Below are positions 14,880-27,900 of a stretch of 64,000 nt of DNA, in pieces (position 1 is the stretch's first letter; every line of letters begins with the position of its first letter). This stretch comes from Cymbidium sinense. Taxonomy: Eukaryota > Streptophyta > Magnoliopsida > Asparagales > Orchidaceae. Position numbers and translations under genes: made by a program. The notes under the pieces are model-generated. The model had not been told where the DNA came from and ran no database searches. It saw nothing but the letters and a program-made list of their open reading frames with translations. The DNA lies in assembly GCA_021442155.1 (NCBI GenBank), contig CM038228.1, positions 14,177,179 through 14,241,178 on the forward strand, written 5' to 3'.

Positions 14880-16150
14880 CCTTCCTTCAAGTCAAATTCA
14901 AATCAACTCCAAACTCATATCAACTTCAACTCGAATCAAACCTCAACTAATTTTCAATGGATTTTCTCAAATCATGAATCAATTCCCAAATGATTGAAAC
15001 CCATGATCAATTCCAAATCCAAAATATTTCCTATGGACTTCTAAATCAAATCAAATCCAAATCAAATTCAAGAAATTTTCTCATAACCCATTTATATTCT
15101 CATTTATATTCACAAATATGAATGAATTATAAATTCAAATAACCAAAACTAACTCCAAAAATCAAACTCAAATTCAATCAAAATCCAACCTGAGCCTTCA
15201 AGATAAAATCTTGAACTAGCCAAATCAAACTCAAATCAAGATTTTTCTTCATGATTCAATCAATCCTATAATCATGAATCAAAATATAAACATAAACTTC
15301 AATCATCAAACCAAAACTAAATTCAAAAATCAAACCCAAGTCAAGCCCATATTCACCATTTTGACTTGAAATTGTCAAATGAATCAAAACTATTTTCCTA
15401 AATCTCTTCAAATGGATTTATATTTCAATCATAAATCCTTATGTGAGTTCAACCAAACTTAAATCAAGCCTTGATCAAGCCAACTAAACCCAAATTGGCT
15501 CACTTGACCCAAAGTGGCCAATTTGACCTACATGAACCAAATCTAATTCAATCCAAATCAAAGTGAGTTAAGCCAATCCAAACTTCATGCCATATTTGTT
15601 GATCATCATAGGTTAATCAATTGTCATGAATTGTGTCAAACCAAGTCAACCTAGTTCATTGACCATGTCAACTCTTTAACCCACATGAATCCAAACTAGC
15701 CAAATTGCAACCTAAACCAAATTGATCATGACCAATGGCTTAAGTTTACTCCAAATTGATTATTGAACTTGATGAAAGCCTCAATTAAACCCAATTTCAA
15801 TGGCCAACTAGACCCAACCTAGCCCAATTGACTATGAACAACTTGACCTAAAAGGTCAAATCAAGTAAAAATCAAATATAAACTAAACTGATTGGATACC
15901 AATCCATTTCAAAATGATCAACTAAATTGCCACTAAATTAATTAAATTAATTGAAATTGAACCAATACTCAAATAGTCAAATTTGAAACCAACTCTTGGT
16001 TTGACCAATACCAATTGGTTAATCTAACTATTTGATGATTTAACCCAAATGGGTCAAATTAAACCAAATTAAATTAAACCAAATGAACTTCAAATGACAT
16101 GAAATTTGGTCCAACTTACTTTTGACCCATTTCAAATCTTTCTAAATCAA
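14880..16150 (-). repeat. TTGACC-rich low-complexity tract in R3
   Basis: Same kind of A/C-rich, G-poor degenerate tract as in R2, with words such as 'cttgacccaaagtgg' and 'aatttgaccta'. Confidence 0.65.
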
Positions 16151-16879
16151 ATTAAATGAATGACCAAGGGCATTCCATGAGAAAAGGCACTTTCCCAAGT
16201 GGTTATTTCTCTTCCTTAGCCACTTAGCACACTCACATCCCTTTGGCTAGAACACCCCTTTGTCCTTCATGGTAGTCACTTTCCATGCCTTAGCCAACCA
16301 TAGAGAGCCACCTAGGTTGATTCTCTTCCATTCCCAACCACCCCAAGCTAAGTGACATGAGTTTGGAGCCAAAATTTTAAACAAAAGGTGGAAAAAGGTT
16401 CATTCACTTCACTTTTCATTATGAGGCTTTAGTGGCTAAAGGAAACCCTCATTTCCTCATTCTCATCCTCCTAGAGCTCCCAAAAGCTATTAGCAATCAT
16501 CCACATTATTTCGGAGAGAAATACTCCAAAACTAAGGGTATTTTAGTGAGGAAATGATCACCGGAGGAAACTTTATTTTGATGTGAAGGTGAGGATCTAA
16601 GCTCAGTCCAAGGCTTCTTTCCTCACCCAACAGCGCGCTCTAGTCACCACCGCTGTTGAAAATCATCCCCGATGAGATAACCTTCAAAAATTGTAGCTGG
16701 CCTTAGGGTCTTTCATTTTGTGATGAATTTTTCATGATTTTTAGGAATCTATCCTAGATAATATCGTATTTTTACTTTAAATCATCCCAATTCAAAAATA
16801 GAATTTTTCCAATGTGAATTGACATGAAAACGGATCCATTTAGACAAGTTTTCACTTAGAAATCATATTTTCTTCTAAA

Positions 16880-17200
16880 TAGCGAAATTATTCACCACCG
16901 GCAAAGTACCAATCACGCACGGATCAGCGGATCACGCGACCGGGCCTTTGGATCACGGTGATCGGACCATCCGATCACGCCAGTGATCGGGCGATCGATT
17001 GACGCGTGATCCGAGCCGATCGCGATCGACCAAACGCCCCATCGGATCGATCTAGAGTGCATCGTTCGCTCAGCTGACCAAGTCATTCCACATCCGACCA
17101 CGCAATCGATAGCATACATGGTGTGCGCATGCCACATGGCACTGCACGTCCAACCGTGCAACGCCATGTGGCGCCTGGTGGCCAAATCAGCGTCGCGCGG
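16880..17200. repeat. GC-rich conserved block of R3
   Basis: An abrupt GC-rich island with many 'gatc' and 'atcgg' words in otherwise AT-rich DNA, ending 'gccatgtggcgcc' at about 17,163. Matching blocks are near 5,800 (R1), 10,700 (R2), 25,020 (R4) and 34,760/40,840 (R5, where E1 is inserted). A 90-codon minus-strand frame here is a by-product of composition. Confidence 0.6.
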
Positions 17201-19119
17201 TTTTTCTAATTTAAAAAATTAATTTAAATTTCCTAAAACTTTAAAAATTTATAGAAAATAAAATATTTAACCAAAAATTATAAATAATTTCTCGTTGGAT
17301 TCATCTTTCCGAGAGGAATCCAATTAACCCAAAATCCTCAAATTTCACAGAGTAGTTTGAGCTTAATTTCAGTTTTAGTAAAAAATTAAATTTCTTTAAT
17401 TAAACCAAAAATACATTTCAGATTAAGCTGAAATTTTCAGAGATTAAAACTGGTGTTAAAATACACTTAACATAAAAATTTCAAGTTAAAATAACCTCTG
17501 GATTAAAATATATTGAATTTTGAATGTCAAATGATTTATTTTAATAAAATAAATTAGTAGAATTCTTAAAAATCACTTAAATCATTCAAACTTCAAAAAT
17601 ACATAACTAAATGTAGAAAAATCCAAAAAATATGAATGAGGGCTCATTTTAAAGATATTTAGAGAAGAATCTAATAAACTTGTTTATAATTGAATTTGAA
17701 TAGTAGCATTTCCTTAATTAGGGTTTATTTGAAAACTTAATGACCATAATTACTCCCTAATGACTTCATTAATTAATTCTAAACTTCTCAAGCATGTTTA
17801 GGGAGATGACTTTGCCTCCTCTAATTTTCTTGGAATTTATTAATGTGTCAGCTAAAAAAAGTAATTAATGAACTCCTAATCACCCTCTTAATGTAACTAA
17901 GATTAATTAAGCATGTGAACAGTGGTTTAATTCCTTGATTAAGATAATTAAACTTTGTGATTATGAGGTTTATGGAATGATTTTAGATATTTTCTTAAGC
18001 TATTCCCTAAACCCCCTTTCTTCCTTAAATCCAAATCTAATTAAGGGTTAATCTACTAATGATCTACTTAATTAATCAAATCAAATTTCTAAATTAATCC
18101 AAAACTTAATCAATCCTTCTTGGGTAGATACTTAGGTGTTCAATAACCTAAGTAAACTTAAGAAAATCATACCTAACCCATATGTGTGGGAAAGGTTATG
18201 AAAGTACTTAAATTAAACCCTTTAGCTTAATTAATCATTAATTGTGAGCCAATTACATTAGGTACCTTTCTTTCCTAAGATGCATTGCTGATTTAAATTC
18301 TTTGTGGTTTTATGTCATACATTTTATAATTATTTGATTAAATATGTTAAAGTGGTATGTAAGGGTAATTAATGAACTTAATCTACACCTAACCTAACCA
18401 AAGCATATAATTAATTTAATCACCTAAAAATTAAATTAAAATAATACACACATGTGAGAATGGGTAAGGACCAGCAAACATTGTCACACTTTCCTAATTC
18501 AAATCAAACTCAAAACAAAATGAAAGTCTCTTTAAACAACTTTTGATTCTCTTTAAATGATCTTACTTCATAAGATTGTCTTTAAGAATTAATTAGAGTA
18601 AATGAAATTACATGCTCACATCACTTTATTTCTTTCCTAGCATGTTAAATGTGTATGTCATATAAGTTTCATACATTCATGCTTTTCTAAAATCAAATTC
18701 AAAATGAAATGTTTTCTTTATGTAAAATTACATGTTTTTGCTAAAGTAAAAAAATATGAGTGGTTATTATCACTATTAAATTCAAAACTATTTCAAAATC
18801 TATAAATCAAATACCTAAAATTGAAAGTGTGCTACTTATAGTTTATTTATAAGCTTGCATGTGAATATAAAAATGTGCCTTATCTTTGCTTCCTTTCTTT
18901 CCTCTTAACATGGATTTGAATAAGATTTGCAAAGTGTATAGTTCTTTTAAAAGAACATAACACTTGCTTAAATCTATCCTTATCCTCTATGTTATGACTT
19001 AAGAAAGATCTTTACACTTACACATATAAATTACATAACCAAGTCCAAACATAAGTATAAATTTTTGCATCTTTCTTTCCTATTCATTTCTTTTGTACAT
19101 ATGCTTGAATTTAAAGAAA

Positions 19120-19500
19120 GTGGCATATTAGTCTAGACAACCCTGGGGTTGCGAGGCTTTAAGTAGCCCTAAGTAGGTCCTGTACCTTAAACCCCTAGTT
19201 AACAATGGTGTCATACTCACTTGTTCCTTTTATACATACATGTGTGCATATGAAAAGTGGATAAGAAAATCTCTTTTCTACTTAATGAAAATCATGCATC
19301 ATAAAGCATTCAAATTTTCTTAAGTAACTCACTTAGCATTCTCTTTCCATGCATTTATTTTTGTACATGCACATGTATTTAATAAAAGTGGTATATTAGT
19401 CTAGAAAACTCTGTGGTTGTGAGGCTTTAAGTAGCCCTAAGTAGGTCTTGTACCTTATACCTCTGGTTAATAATGGTGTTGTACTCACTTATGTCTTTTA
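19120..19500 (-). repeat. 260-bp subrepeat pair in R3
   Basis: Two units about 262 bases apart share 'tattagtctaga', 'gaggctttaagtagcccta' and 'agtaggtc'. They correspond to the subrepeats of R2 and R4. Confidence 0.7.
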
Positions 19501-21970
19501 TACTTATAAATGTGCATATGAAAAATGGATAAAAGAACTACTCTCTTCTACTTAACAAAATTATGCATACATAAAACATTCCAAGTTTCCTTAAGCAACC
19601 TCTCTTAGCATTCATTATTAAGATGTGCTAAATACTTGCCTTGCATGTATAGATATGCTTAGGATTCATTCATGTGCATGATACATATATGGAAAAGAAA
19701 TAAAATATTATGTGTTTTGTGATAGTAATTCACTTTATTTAATCTTAAAATGCCTTTCTTTTTAATAGGTTTGTTTAATAAAATCTAAACTTAGGATTAA
19801 TTAAAATACATAATAAATGATTCACTAAATAAAAATCCTTAATGAATATACCTTAGAAATCACTTATGGTATGGAGGAAAGTGAAGTTCTCTTATCTTTT
19901 CCTCTCTTTACAACCTTTAGTAATTAAGTTTGTTCATTCAAACCAAACCAAATCATCAAATAAAATTAACCTATATCAACTAAACAACTTAAATGAGACC
20001 ACTCTTCTAAGTTGAACCTTTTCACTCTTGGAAAATCCTAACCTTAAAGCTTAGCTAAGCATACCACATAAACTTTACATGACACACAAATTAGGCTAAG
20101 TCACCACTTCTAGTCCTATGTTAGGGTGGTGCATGGTTTAATGTTTGTTTTATTTTATGATGTGATGTTTTGTCTAGATGTTAGGGTGTATGTACGTAGA
20201 ATGAATGGTAGGATGATTTAGTCTAATCATTATCATATGTAGGGGATTATGCTTAAGGGGCGCTATAATAAAAATATAACTGCTTTTGTTGTGCAGGTTG
20301 CTTATACCCCTAAGCATAATCCAAAATAAGTCAGGTGGACTTGGTTACCCATGTGTGGTATGCTAAGTCAAATTTGTTGATGTACATGCTTAGGAATGAG
20401 TGATTTTTTTAGCTAATCTCTATTTTATAGGTTTTAGTTAGATTTACTCTTTCCCTTTTCATGTAATTTTGCAATTAGGATTTTGGAATGATTATTATGG
20501 GGATTAGGACAAGCATTGGTTATAAGGCCATGCCTTATGTACCATGTGAAGCCTTTGGAACAACCACCTTCCAACCATTCAAAAGAAGAACCAAGAAGAA
20601 AGAAGAGATGAAGAAGAAAGAAGAAAAGAAGAATGAAGAAATGAAGCTTAAAGACCCCTATAACATGAATTCCTTGCTTAATTGTAATTAATTCATTTAT
20701 AATCTAGGTTGTATAAAGGTAGAGCTTAGCTACCCAATTTATTTTTTGGATTTGTACAGTGGTGCCCAACCACACTTGGCCTTTTATTCTTTTGTGCTAG
20801 CTTTATAAAATATTTGATATTCTGATTAGTTTGTGCATTAGAAGTGGCATGTTTTCCTAGTTCTTCTTGCTTTGATGTATGGCCTAGATGAGGATTAGGC
20901 TCTTAAGGATAAATAAATCTTCTACCAAATTAATTAACTTAAAATTAAAAATAAATAACTCATAACCTCATTTAAAGCCTAAGCTAAAAATTAAGATAAA
21001 AGAATTAGCAACCACTTAGCTGGATGAGTATTTCTTTTATAATATCATGCACAACAGTATATTGCATCACTCTTGATTTGGAGGGCTTCCACCCATGTCA
21101 GAGAAATTGGCTTGACCTTTGTGAGCCATGGTAAAAACACACCTCCCATCTTGCTAATTTTAGCCCATAATTTAATTTCTCATGCATTATGCATAAAGAA
21201 TCCTATAGCCTGAGTCAAATGATTATCAAAAAATGAAAATAATATGTAATATGATTTGCATTAGATTTAGGTCATTTGAAGCATGCCTTACATGATCTAG
21301 TCTCTTTAGAGAGTGAGTTTAAGGACTTAGTCTCGTTCTAAATAAATAACAGTTTAGCTATCTTACATAAGCATAAGACTTTTCTACATATATTTAAAAT
21401 TGTAGGAGGAGTTAGTTAAGGTTTGTAAGTCCAAGTAGGGTGATTTGTCCTCTCTTGTGGAGGCAAACCAAATTTTTTTACCTTAGATTTAGGTCATACT
21501 TTTGGCCCTCGCCAAAGCTCCCTAGATTTAGATTCTGAGGTTGCTTCTCCCATCTATAGGCCATAAGCATAAATCTTCACCTCTTGGGCATTTCCATGAC
21601 CTTGTATTGTGGAATTATAAGCTCTAAACTTCTAATAAAAAATCAACTCAAACAAATAATTCCCCTCAATTTTAAAAATGTAAAACCCAACCATAGGATA
21701 GTTTGGGATGTTTATTAGGATTTCTAGTATGCTAAACATCCCTACTCACTTCCATTTTATCTTCGATAATAACTCCCCCCTCTTTGATCAATCTCATTGA
21801 TCTTTAAAATAAAACTAATCGATTGATAGTCCTTTCCGATTGAAATCTTCAAAGACAATGATCATTTACCTTAATCGAGAGTATTTCTACGGAATCCCCT
21901 TCCTTAAAATGTAATTAACTATGGGAGCTTTCCCCTGTAGGGAACTTAACGAACCCAGTTTGAAATAAAT

Positions 21971-21998
21971 CCTACTTTACTTTTCCATGTAAAGTAGG
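21971..21998 (-). repeat. Conserved hairpin near the 5' end of R3
   Basis: CCTACTTTAC (21,971-21,980) is perfectly complementary to GTAAAGTAGG (21,989-21,998) around an 8-base loop. R4 has the same hairpin one base pair longer at 30,329-30,358. Confidence 0.8.
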
Positions 21999-22240
21999 GG
22001 AAGAATCTCTAATACATATGTATCCCCATAGTCCTTATGAGTCCTTATAGAGGTGAGTAGGTCCATTATAGGGTGGTGACTTCTATCTTTCGAGCTAGTA
22101 CACTTCTCTTCAATGTGGTACTCGATCACCCTAATAAGAACATCTGTGGATCTATGTGGTGTCTTGACCAAAAGGTGTATATTTATATTTTCATTTATCC
22201 TCCTCAAAAGGATAGATGAAGGCGGGAATATTTCACCACA

Positions 22241-22689
22241 ATGAGTGCTCCCTACATATCTTCCTTTGGGATCCGTAAATAAGTCTTTCTACTTGAACTC
22301 TCCCTCTTGACTTTCATAAATGCATAATCCTTTGATAATCTAGCTTTAAAATCTTTGGGGATACTTATTGACTACTTTAATTAAGAGTGTTCTTAGAAAA
22401 TTCCTACTTCCTAAGATGAAATTAACTATAGAAGCTTGCTTCCATAAGGAATTAAGGAACCTGACATAAAATAAATGTTTTACTTCTCCATGTAAAGTAG
22501 GGGAAAGATCCCTGGTATACACATGGGCCCATCTTTTAGGAGTCCTTATTAGGTGATTAAGTCTATTGTAGGGTGATATTTTCATCTTCTGAGATGGTAC
22601 ATCATACTTTAATATCATACTTGATCATTTTAATAAGTACCCCCTAAGATATGTGTGATGTCTATACGACTCCAAATTAAAACACCACA
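22241..22689 (-). mobile_element. Repeat R, copy R2, remainder after R3
   Basis: Continues R2 from the point where R3 interrupts it. 'gctccctacatatc' here corresponds to 'gcatcccctatgg' in uninterrupted R4 (about 30,110). It ends 'aaaacaccaca' at 22,689, the complement of the TGTGGTGTTT start of the family. The next base belongs to R5. Confidence 0.7.
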
Positions 22690-22849
22690 TGTTTGTATTT
22701 GGAGTCATAGTGACACCACATAGATCTTAGGGGGTACTTATTAAAATGATCAAGCATGGCATCTAAGGAATGATGTACTACCTTAGGAGGTAGAAACATC
22801 ACCATGTAATAGACTCAATCATCTAATATAGACTCCTAAGAAAGATGGG
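22530..22849. repeat. Foldback formed by the R2/R5 head-to-head junction
   Basis: Imperfect inverted repeat with arms of about 150 bases centred near 22,690. Its inner part includes perfect 31-base arms, 22,620-22,650 and 22,724-22,754. The arms are the first bases of R2 (minus) and R5 (plus), so the foldback is a product of the two elements abutting. Confidence 0.85.
22690..22849 (+). mobile_element. Repeat R, copy R5, first 160 bases
   Basis: Begins TGTTTGTATTTGGAG and contains 'gacaccacatagatctta', the family start. It is cut at 22,849 by R4. The continuation 'atgtgtatatgttacc' is found at 30,545. R2 has the equivalent uninterrupted sequence in complement at about 22,510-22,535, which shows where the pieces join. 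Confidence 0.72.
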
Positions 22850-23039
22850 TGTTGACCTCACTTTTGGAATGAGGATTCAATCTTCCCATCATAGGTCTAA
22901 GAATCTCCTAAACACTAAGAGCTCCTTAGTCATAGGGCACTTCTAGTGGCTAAGTGAACACTTAACTTAAACCCAGAGACTTTAGGTGGGTTTGTTATAG
23001 GATTAGGTTAAGCCTTATCACCCAAGGTGACTCGCCCAT

Positions 23040-24060
23040 TCTATGGCCTAAAAAAGCAAATGCCTACCTCCTTAGCCAAAACCTAGATTAAACCCAAATT
23101 TAATAAAACTTAATAGAAATCTAAATCAAACATATTTGAATTGAAATCTAATACCAATTGAGCTTGGGTTGAGGTAATTATGTTAATTAACTCAATTAAT
23201 CCTTTTAAGCTCAAAATCACTTAAGTCCAAATAAAATTAAATTAAATCAAAATTAAATCAAATCAAAAGCACAAAACCAATGCATAAATATAAATGAACT
23301 TAAAAATAAATTCAAATGTGGTTCAAAGTGGCAAATAAGTCATTTGACCTAGAGTTGACCCATGTGGGCCCCATTAAGTCAAAAGTCAACAAACCAAAAG
23401 TTGCCCAAATTAAATCATTCTAAAGGCTCAAAATAATCCAATAAATATGCTTAAACATAAATCTAAATAAATCAAAATCAAATTATATCTCAAATGGATT
23501 AATTTGATCATTTAACCCATTAAGCCTAATTTAAGTTAAAATGAGTTTAAATCAAAATTAACATCAAATCAAATGAAACTAATTACTCTAAATCACAATG
23601 ATCACTTAATCAAACATGATTAAAACTTAAATACATCTTGGTTGAGTCAAACAAAACATTTAACTCAATTGAACCCAATTTGACCCATTTGAACTCAAAA
23701 TGGGTCAAATCCAAATCCAAGCCAAATTAATCCAAATAATGGACCAAAAATATTCCAAATAATTCATAAAATATAATTGAAACATAATCTAAACATTAAA
23801 TAATAAATTGAATCACATAAATCAACTAAACCAATTTTGGTCAAAGTTGGTCAAACTTTAATCAAACTTGGGTTAAATTCAAAATTAATCCAAATTAAAC
23901 AAAATTAATCATTCAAAACTATCATAAATGATCAATCAAACATAATTTAAAGCAATTCTGAAGCCAATGAGTCAAATCAAGTTGCTTGAACCCAACCCAA
24001 CTCTTTTGGGTCAACATAAGTTGACCCAATCCCAAATCAAGGCCAAATGGGATAATAACA
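23040..24060 (-). repeat. TTGACC-rich low-complexity tract in R4
   Basis: A/C-rich degenerate tract with recurrent 'tttgaccca' and 'caaattaatcc' words, equivalent to those of R2 and R3. Confidence 0.65.
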
Positions 24061-24114
24061 CTCAAATCATCAAGTAAAAAGTTGAAAATCAACTTCTATG
24101 GCTGGGTGAAACCA

Positions 24115-24151
<37 letters not shown>

Positions 24152-24160
24152 GAGAGAGGG
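24115..24160. repeat. (GA)n microsatellite
   Basis: About 46 bases of GA dinucleotide repeat with two extra G interruptions, inside R4. The serine/leucine-rich minus-strand frame that runs through it is a by-product. Confidence 0.95.
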
Positions 24161-27100
24161 AAAAAATAAAATCTTGCAAAAAATTCTCTCATCCACTCCT
24201 CCCCAACTCTTGCAATGAATGGCACTGACCTCACAGCCACAAGAGGAGACTTTGGAAGCTAAAATCCAAAGTTTCCAATCCCCCATGGCCACCCAACCAC
24301 CTCCCATCACCATTGATGGTGATTTTCAGCCACCATTAAGGGGGGAGGAAAAGAGACCCAATTCTGATCCAATTTCGCACTAGCTACTCTCCAAAGAGTT
24401 CTCCTAAGCAAAACAAACCCATTCCCCACTTTCTTTTAGTGGAAAATCATTTAATCCGAGCAGATTCTAGAAAAGTGTGGTAGAGGTTGGTGATTACGAT
24501 GTTCTGAGGCAAGGAAAGAGTCCAGAATCATTCCAAAGCTTCATCTCGCATCCAGGAGCATGTTCAAATCGACTCTATCGCCAAAAATCATCCCCGGTGA
24601 GGTAAATTCCAAATCTCATAGCCATGCCATAAAGTCTCTTATTTGTGATGATATTTGCACAATTTTAGGAAATCCCTTAGATATCCATTGCATTCTTCAT
24701 TTTACATGACCCCAATGCAAACATATGAGTTTTCCCATGAGAATCAACGTGAAATCGAGCCCGAAATGGAATCTTGACATTCATTTTTCATGTTTCGGAC
24801 AATCAACATGTCATTTTTATCACTTAGGAGGAAGACGACACAATAGCTATCTGATATCTCTTTATTAGGGACGGACGGCTACAATTAGAAGGAGATCCGA
24901 TCGATTTTGTCCCTTAGATCACACGATTCAATATGGATCTCCGATCTGACGATTGGACGGTCCAATAAAAACCCGTGGGTTTCCCGCTCAAAGGCCACGT
25001 GAAACTACATGACCCAATCACGTGCCGCCATGTGGAACTGCATGGCGCTAACTGGGTTAATTGAGAAAATCAGAGTTTTCAATTTTAAAAATTAATTAAA
25101 TTGCATAAAACTTCAAAGCATCATAAAAAATAAAATACTCAATGAAAATTCCAAATAAGGGCTCGTTGGATTCAACTTTTGAGAGGAATCTAACAAGCCT
25201 AAATTCCCAATTTATATTAGGTATTTTGAGCTTAATTTAGGTTTTAGTAAAAATCAAATTTTATTAATTAAACCAATAATACAAATTAGATTTCCTGAAA
25301 TTATTAGAGACTAAAACTGATGTTAAAATATGCTTACCATAAAAATTTCAAGACAAAATATTTTTTGAATTGAGAGATATTAAATTCCAAAGTTTAAATT
25401 ATATATTTTAATCAAATAAATTAATAAACTTTATAAAAATTATAAAAATTTATCAATATGCTTTTAAAACATTTTAATTGACATCAGAGAACTAAAATAA
25501 AAATGGAACTCTTTGAATCTCAAAATAACTAACATTCTATTCAATTTAATTAGGATTTAAGAAATGATTAAAACCAACATTGATTAAATTTATCAAAGCT
25601 AGAACTTAATAAATATCAAGCCGAACTCATAGGTAGATAATTATTCAAGCTCCCATTAACTAAACCCTAAGTTGAATCGAACAAACTTAAACTTTTACTT
25701 TAAAGGAAAATCAAATGAGTGACACATAATTCTCAAATCAAAATTAAACCAAATTAAGCATAAACCTAAAATTAATTACATGAAAACCCATTTAAGTATT
25801 AATTAAACTCTAAACTAAACTTAAGTAAATAAATGTGAATCATCAATCATCAATTGAATCATTAATTAAAAATTAATCATGACAAATCAAATTACATTAG
25901 GCTTAATTAAGGTTTAATTAATTATTTTAATGGCTGAAACTTTGAAAAGTTATAACAAATTAAAAAAAATCAGAAAAATATAAATAAATACTCATTTTAA
26001 AAGTAATTCAGAGGCGATTCAATTAAAATCAATTCCACTTAGTTTTGAATAGTGATTAAGGCTTAATTAAGGTTTAAATAAAAACTTAATTAGCTTAATT
26101 AAGCTTTAATTATTTAAATAATCAATCCCAAACTTTGTGTGTGAGTTTAATGGGATGACCTCTGTCTCTCGTAGTTTTCTTGAGATTTATTGCTTGGTTA
26201 ATTAGGAGAATTTATCATTTAAGCCCTAATTAATCTCTTAATCCACTTAATGGATAATTAACACCCTAAATAATAACAAATTAATTAATTAAACTCATTA
26301 ATCACTGTCTAACAGTGAATGGATAAGGAGAGTGGGATTAGAATCTCCTTCCTAGCTTCTTTTCCTAAGTCCACTTCATTTTGAAAGAAAGTTAATTAAT
26401 ATGAAGATTAATTAAGGGTTAATTAATTAATTAAGTGGCTTAACTAATAAAATTTAAATCATAATCATATCATATAATTAACAATGAAATTAAGGGTTCC
26501 TCTTTATATGTTTAATAACATAAAGACCCTTTAAGGAAATTACGATTAGCCCGTAAGTGTGGGAAAATCATAAAAGTACTTAATTAGATTTTTTATTTAA
26601 TTAACCTTTAATTATGAGACATTTATATTAAGTTTTGAAGGAGAATTGCAATTTTACTTCTTCACGTGTTCATGTCATTTGTGGCTCATAATTAAGTGGT
26701 TAATCAAATTAAAGGAGCATGGGTAAGGGTAATTAATTGATTTAATTAAAGATCCAACTTAATTAATTCATAAAATTCACTTAATTACCTTTTCTTAAAC
26801 CAAATCAAATTACTAATGTGGGAATGGGATTAAAACAACAAATAACTCTTCACCTCTTTAAACTTAATCAAAATCTTAAGTCATAAATTAATAAAGAAGC
26901 TTTAGTATTCTTTAAATGGCTTTATTTGATGTGATTGTCCTTAGAATTAATTTAGTTGAATGAACCATGCATTTGTACTTAGTCATTCCTTTCCAATCAC
27001 TTTAGATGTTCTATGTTAATATATTTCATGCATTCATCCTTTTAAATATAAATGAATCAAATGATATTTATTTATGTAAGTTTCATGTGTTGGATTAACT

Positions 27101-27284
27101 TATCATATGTGTTGCTATTATCACTATTAAATCTAAATCTATTTTTTCAAAATTTATAAGGTGATAACAACATATGAAGTGATAGTAGTTATGAGTCCAT
27201 ATAGTTTTGCATGTTCTTATAGCTTAGATATGTAAATTAAAACTCTCTTTTCTTTAATTGAAGAGTAGATTTACATGTGCTTGC

Positions 27285-27900
27285 ATGTTAATAAGTATAT
27301 AATCTAGACATCCCTGGAATATGAGGCTTTAGTTAGCCCCAAGGAAGTCATTTGATTACCTACTTCCCTAGTTAACAATGACACATATTTATTTGATTTC
27401 CTTCTCATGTATTTCTACATTATAATTTGAATATAACTTTAACTCACATACATAAATAATTCGATCAAATAAAAATACAACTTTGCATGATTCTCTTTCC
27501 TTTAGTTATTTATACATCTATATGTATCTAAGAAAGTAAGTATATAGTCTAGACATCTCGGGAATATGAGGCTTTAGCTAGCCCCAAGGAGGTCATTTGA
27601 TTATCTCACTTTCCTAGTTAACAATGGCATGTACTTGCTTATATCTTTTATACATACATGTGTATTTAATTAAGGAATTAGGATCCTCCATTTCTACTAA
27701 AATGCATGCATCCATATTCACCTAAGTTATTAGCACATGTTATATATTAGTTATCTCTTTTCTTTATTCATGTAGATTTACATAGGTTTGGAATGTTTAT
27801 AAGTATATAGTATGGACATCCCGGGAATATGAGGCTTTAGTTAGCCCCAAGGAGGTCATCTGATTATCTCACTTCCCTGGTTAATAATGATGCGTACTTA
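27285..27900 (-). repeat. 250-bp subrepeats, three copies, in R4
   Basis: Three units start near 27,290, 27,535 and 27,800. They share 'aagtatatagtctagacat' (varied), 'aatatgaggcttta' and 'agccccaaggaggtcat'. Confidence 0.75.

Larger units (their letters stand above)
14663..22240 (-). mobile_element. Repeat R, copy R3, nested in R2
   Basis: A complete minus-strand R copy of about 7.6 kb inserted in R2. It starts TGTTAACC at 14,663 and ends 'atatttcaccaca' at 22,240, the complement of a TGTGGTG start. R2 reads 'ttttgag' up to the left edge and resumes 'atgagtgctccc' at the right edge, giving a candidate 5-bp duplication, TTGAG versus ATGAG with one mismatch. Internal blocks follow the family order, including the TTGAC-rich tract, the GC-rich block at 16,880-17,200, the subrepeats and the 'gttgtataaaggtag' block near 20,707. 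There is no coding capacity. Confidence 0.72.

Noticed and set aside
16913..17185. 90-codon minus-strand frame
   Set aside because: Falls in the 'gatc'-rich GC block of R3. Composition alone explains it and it is not conserved in other R copies.
24089..24313. Ser/Leu-rich minus-strand frame
   Set aside because: Its distinctive part is the translated (GA)n microsatellite.
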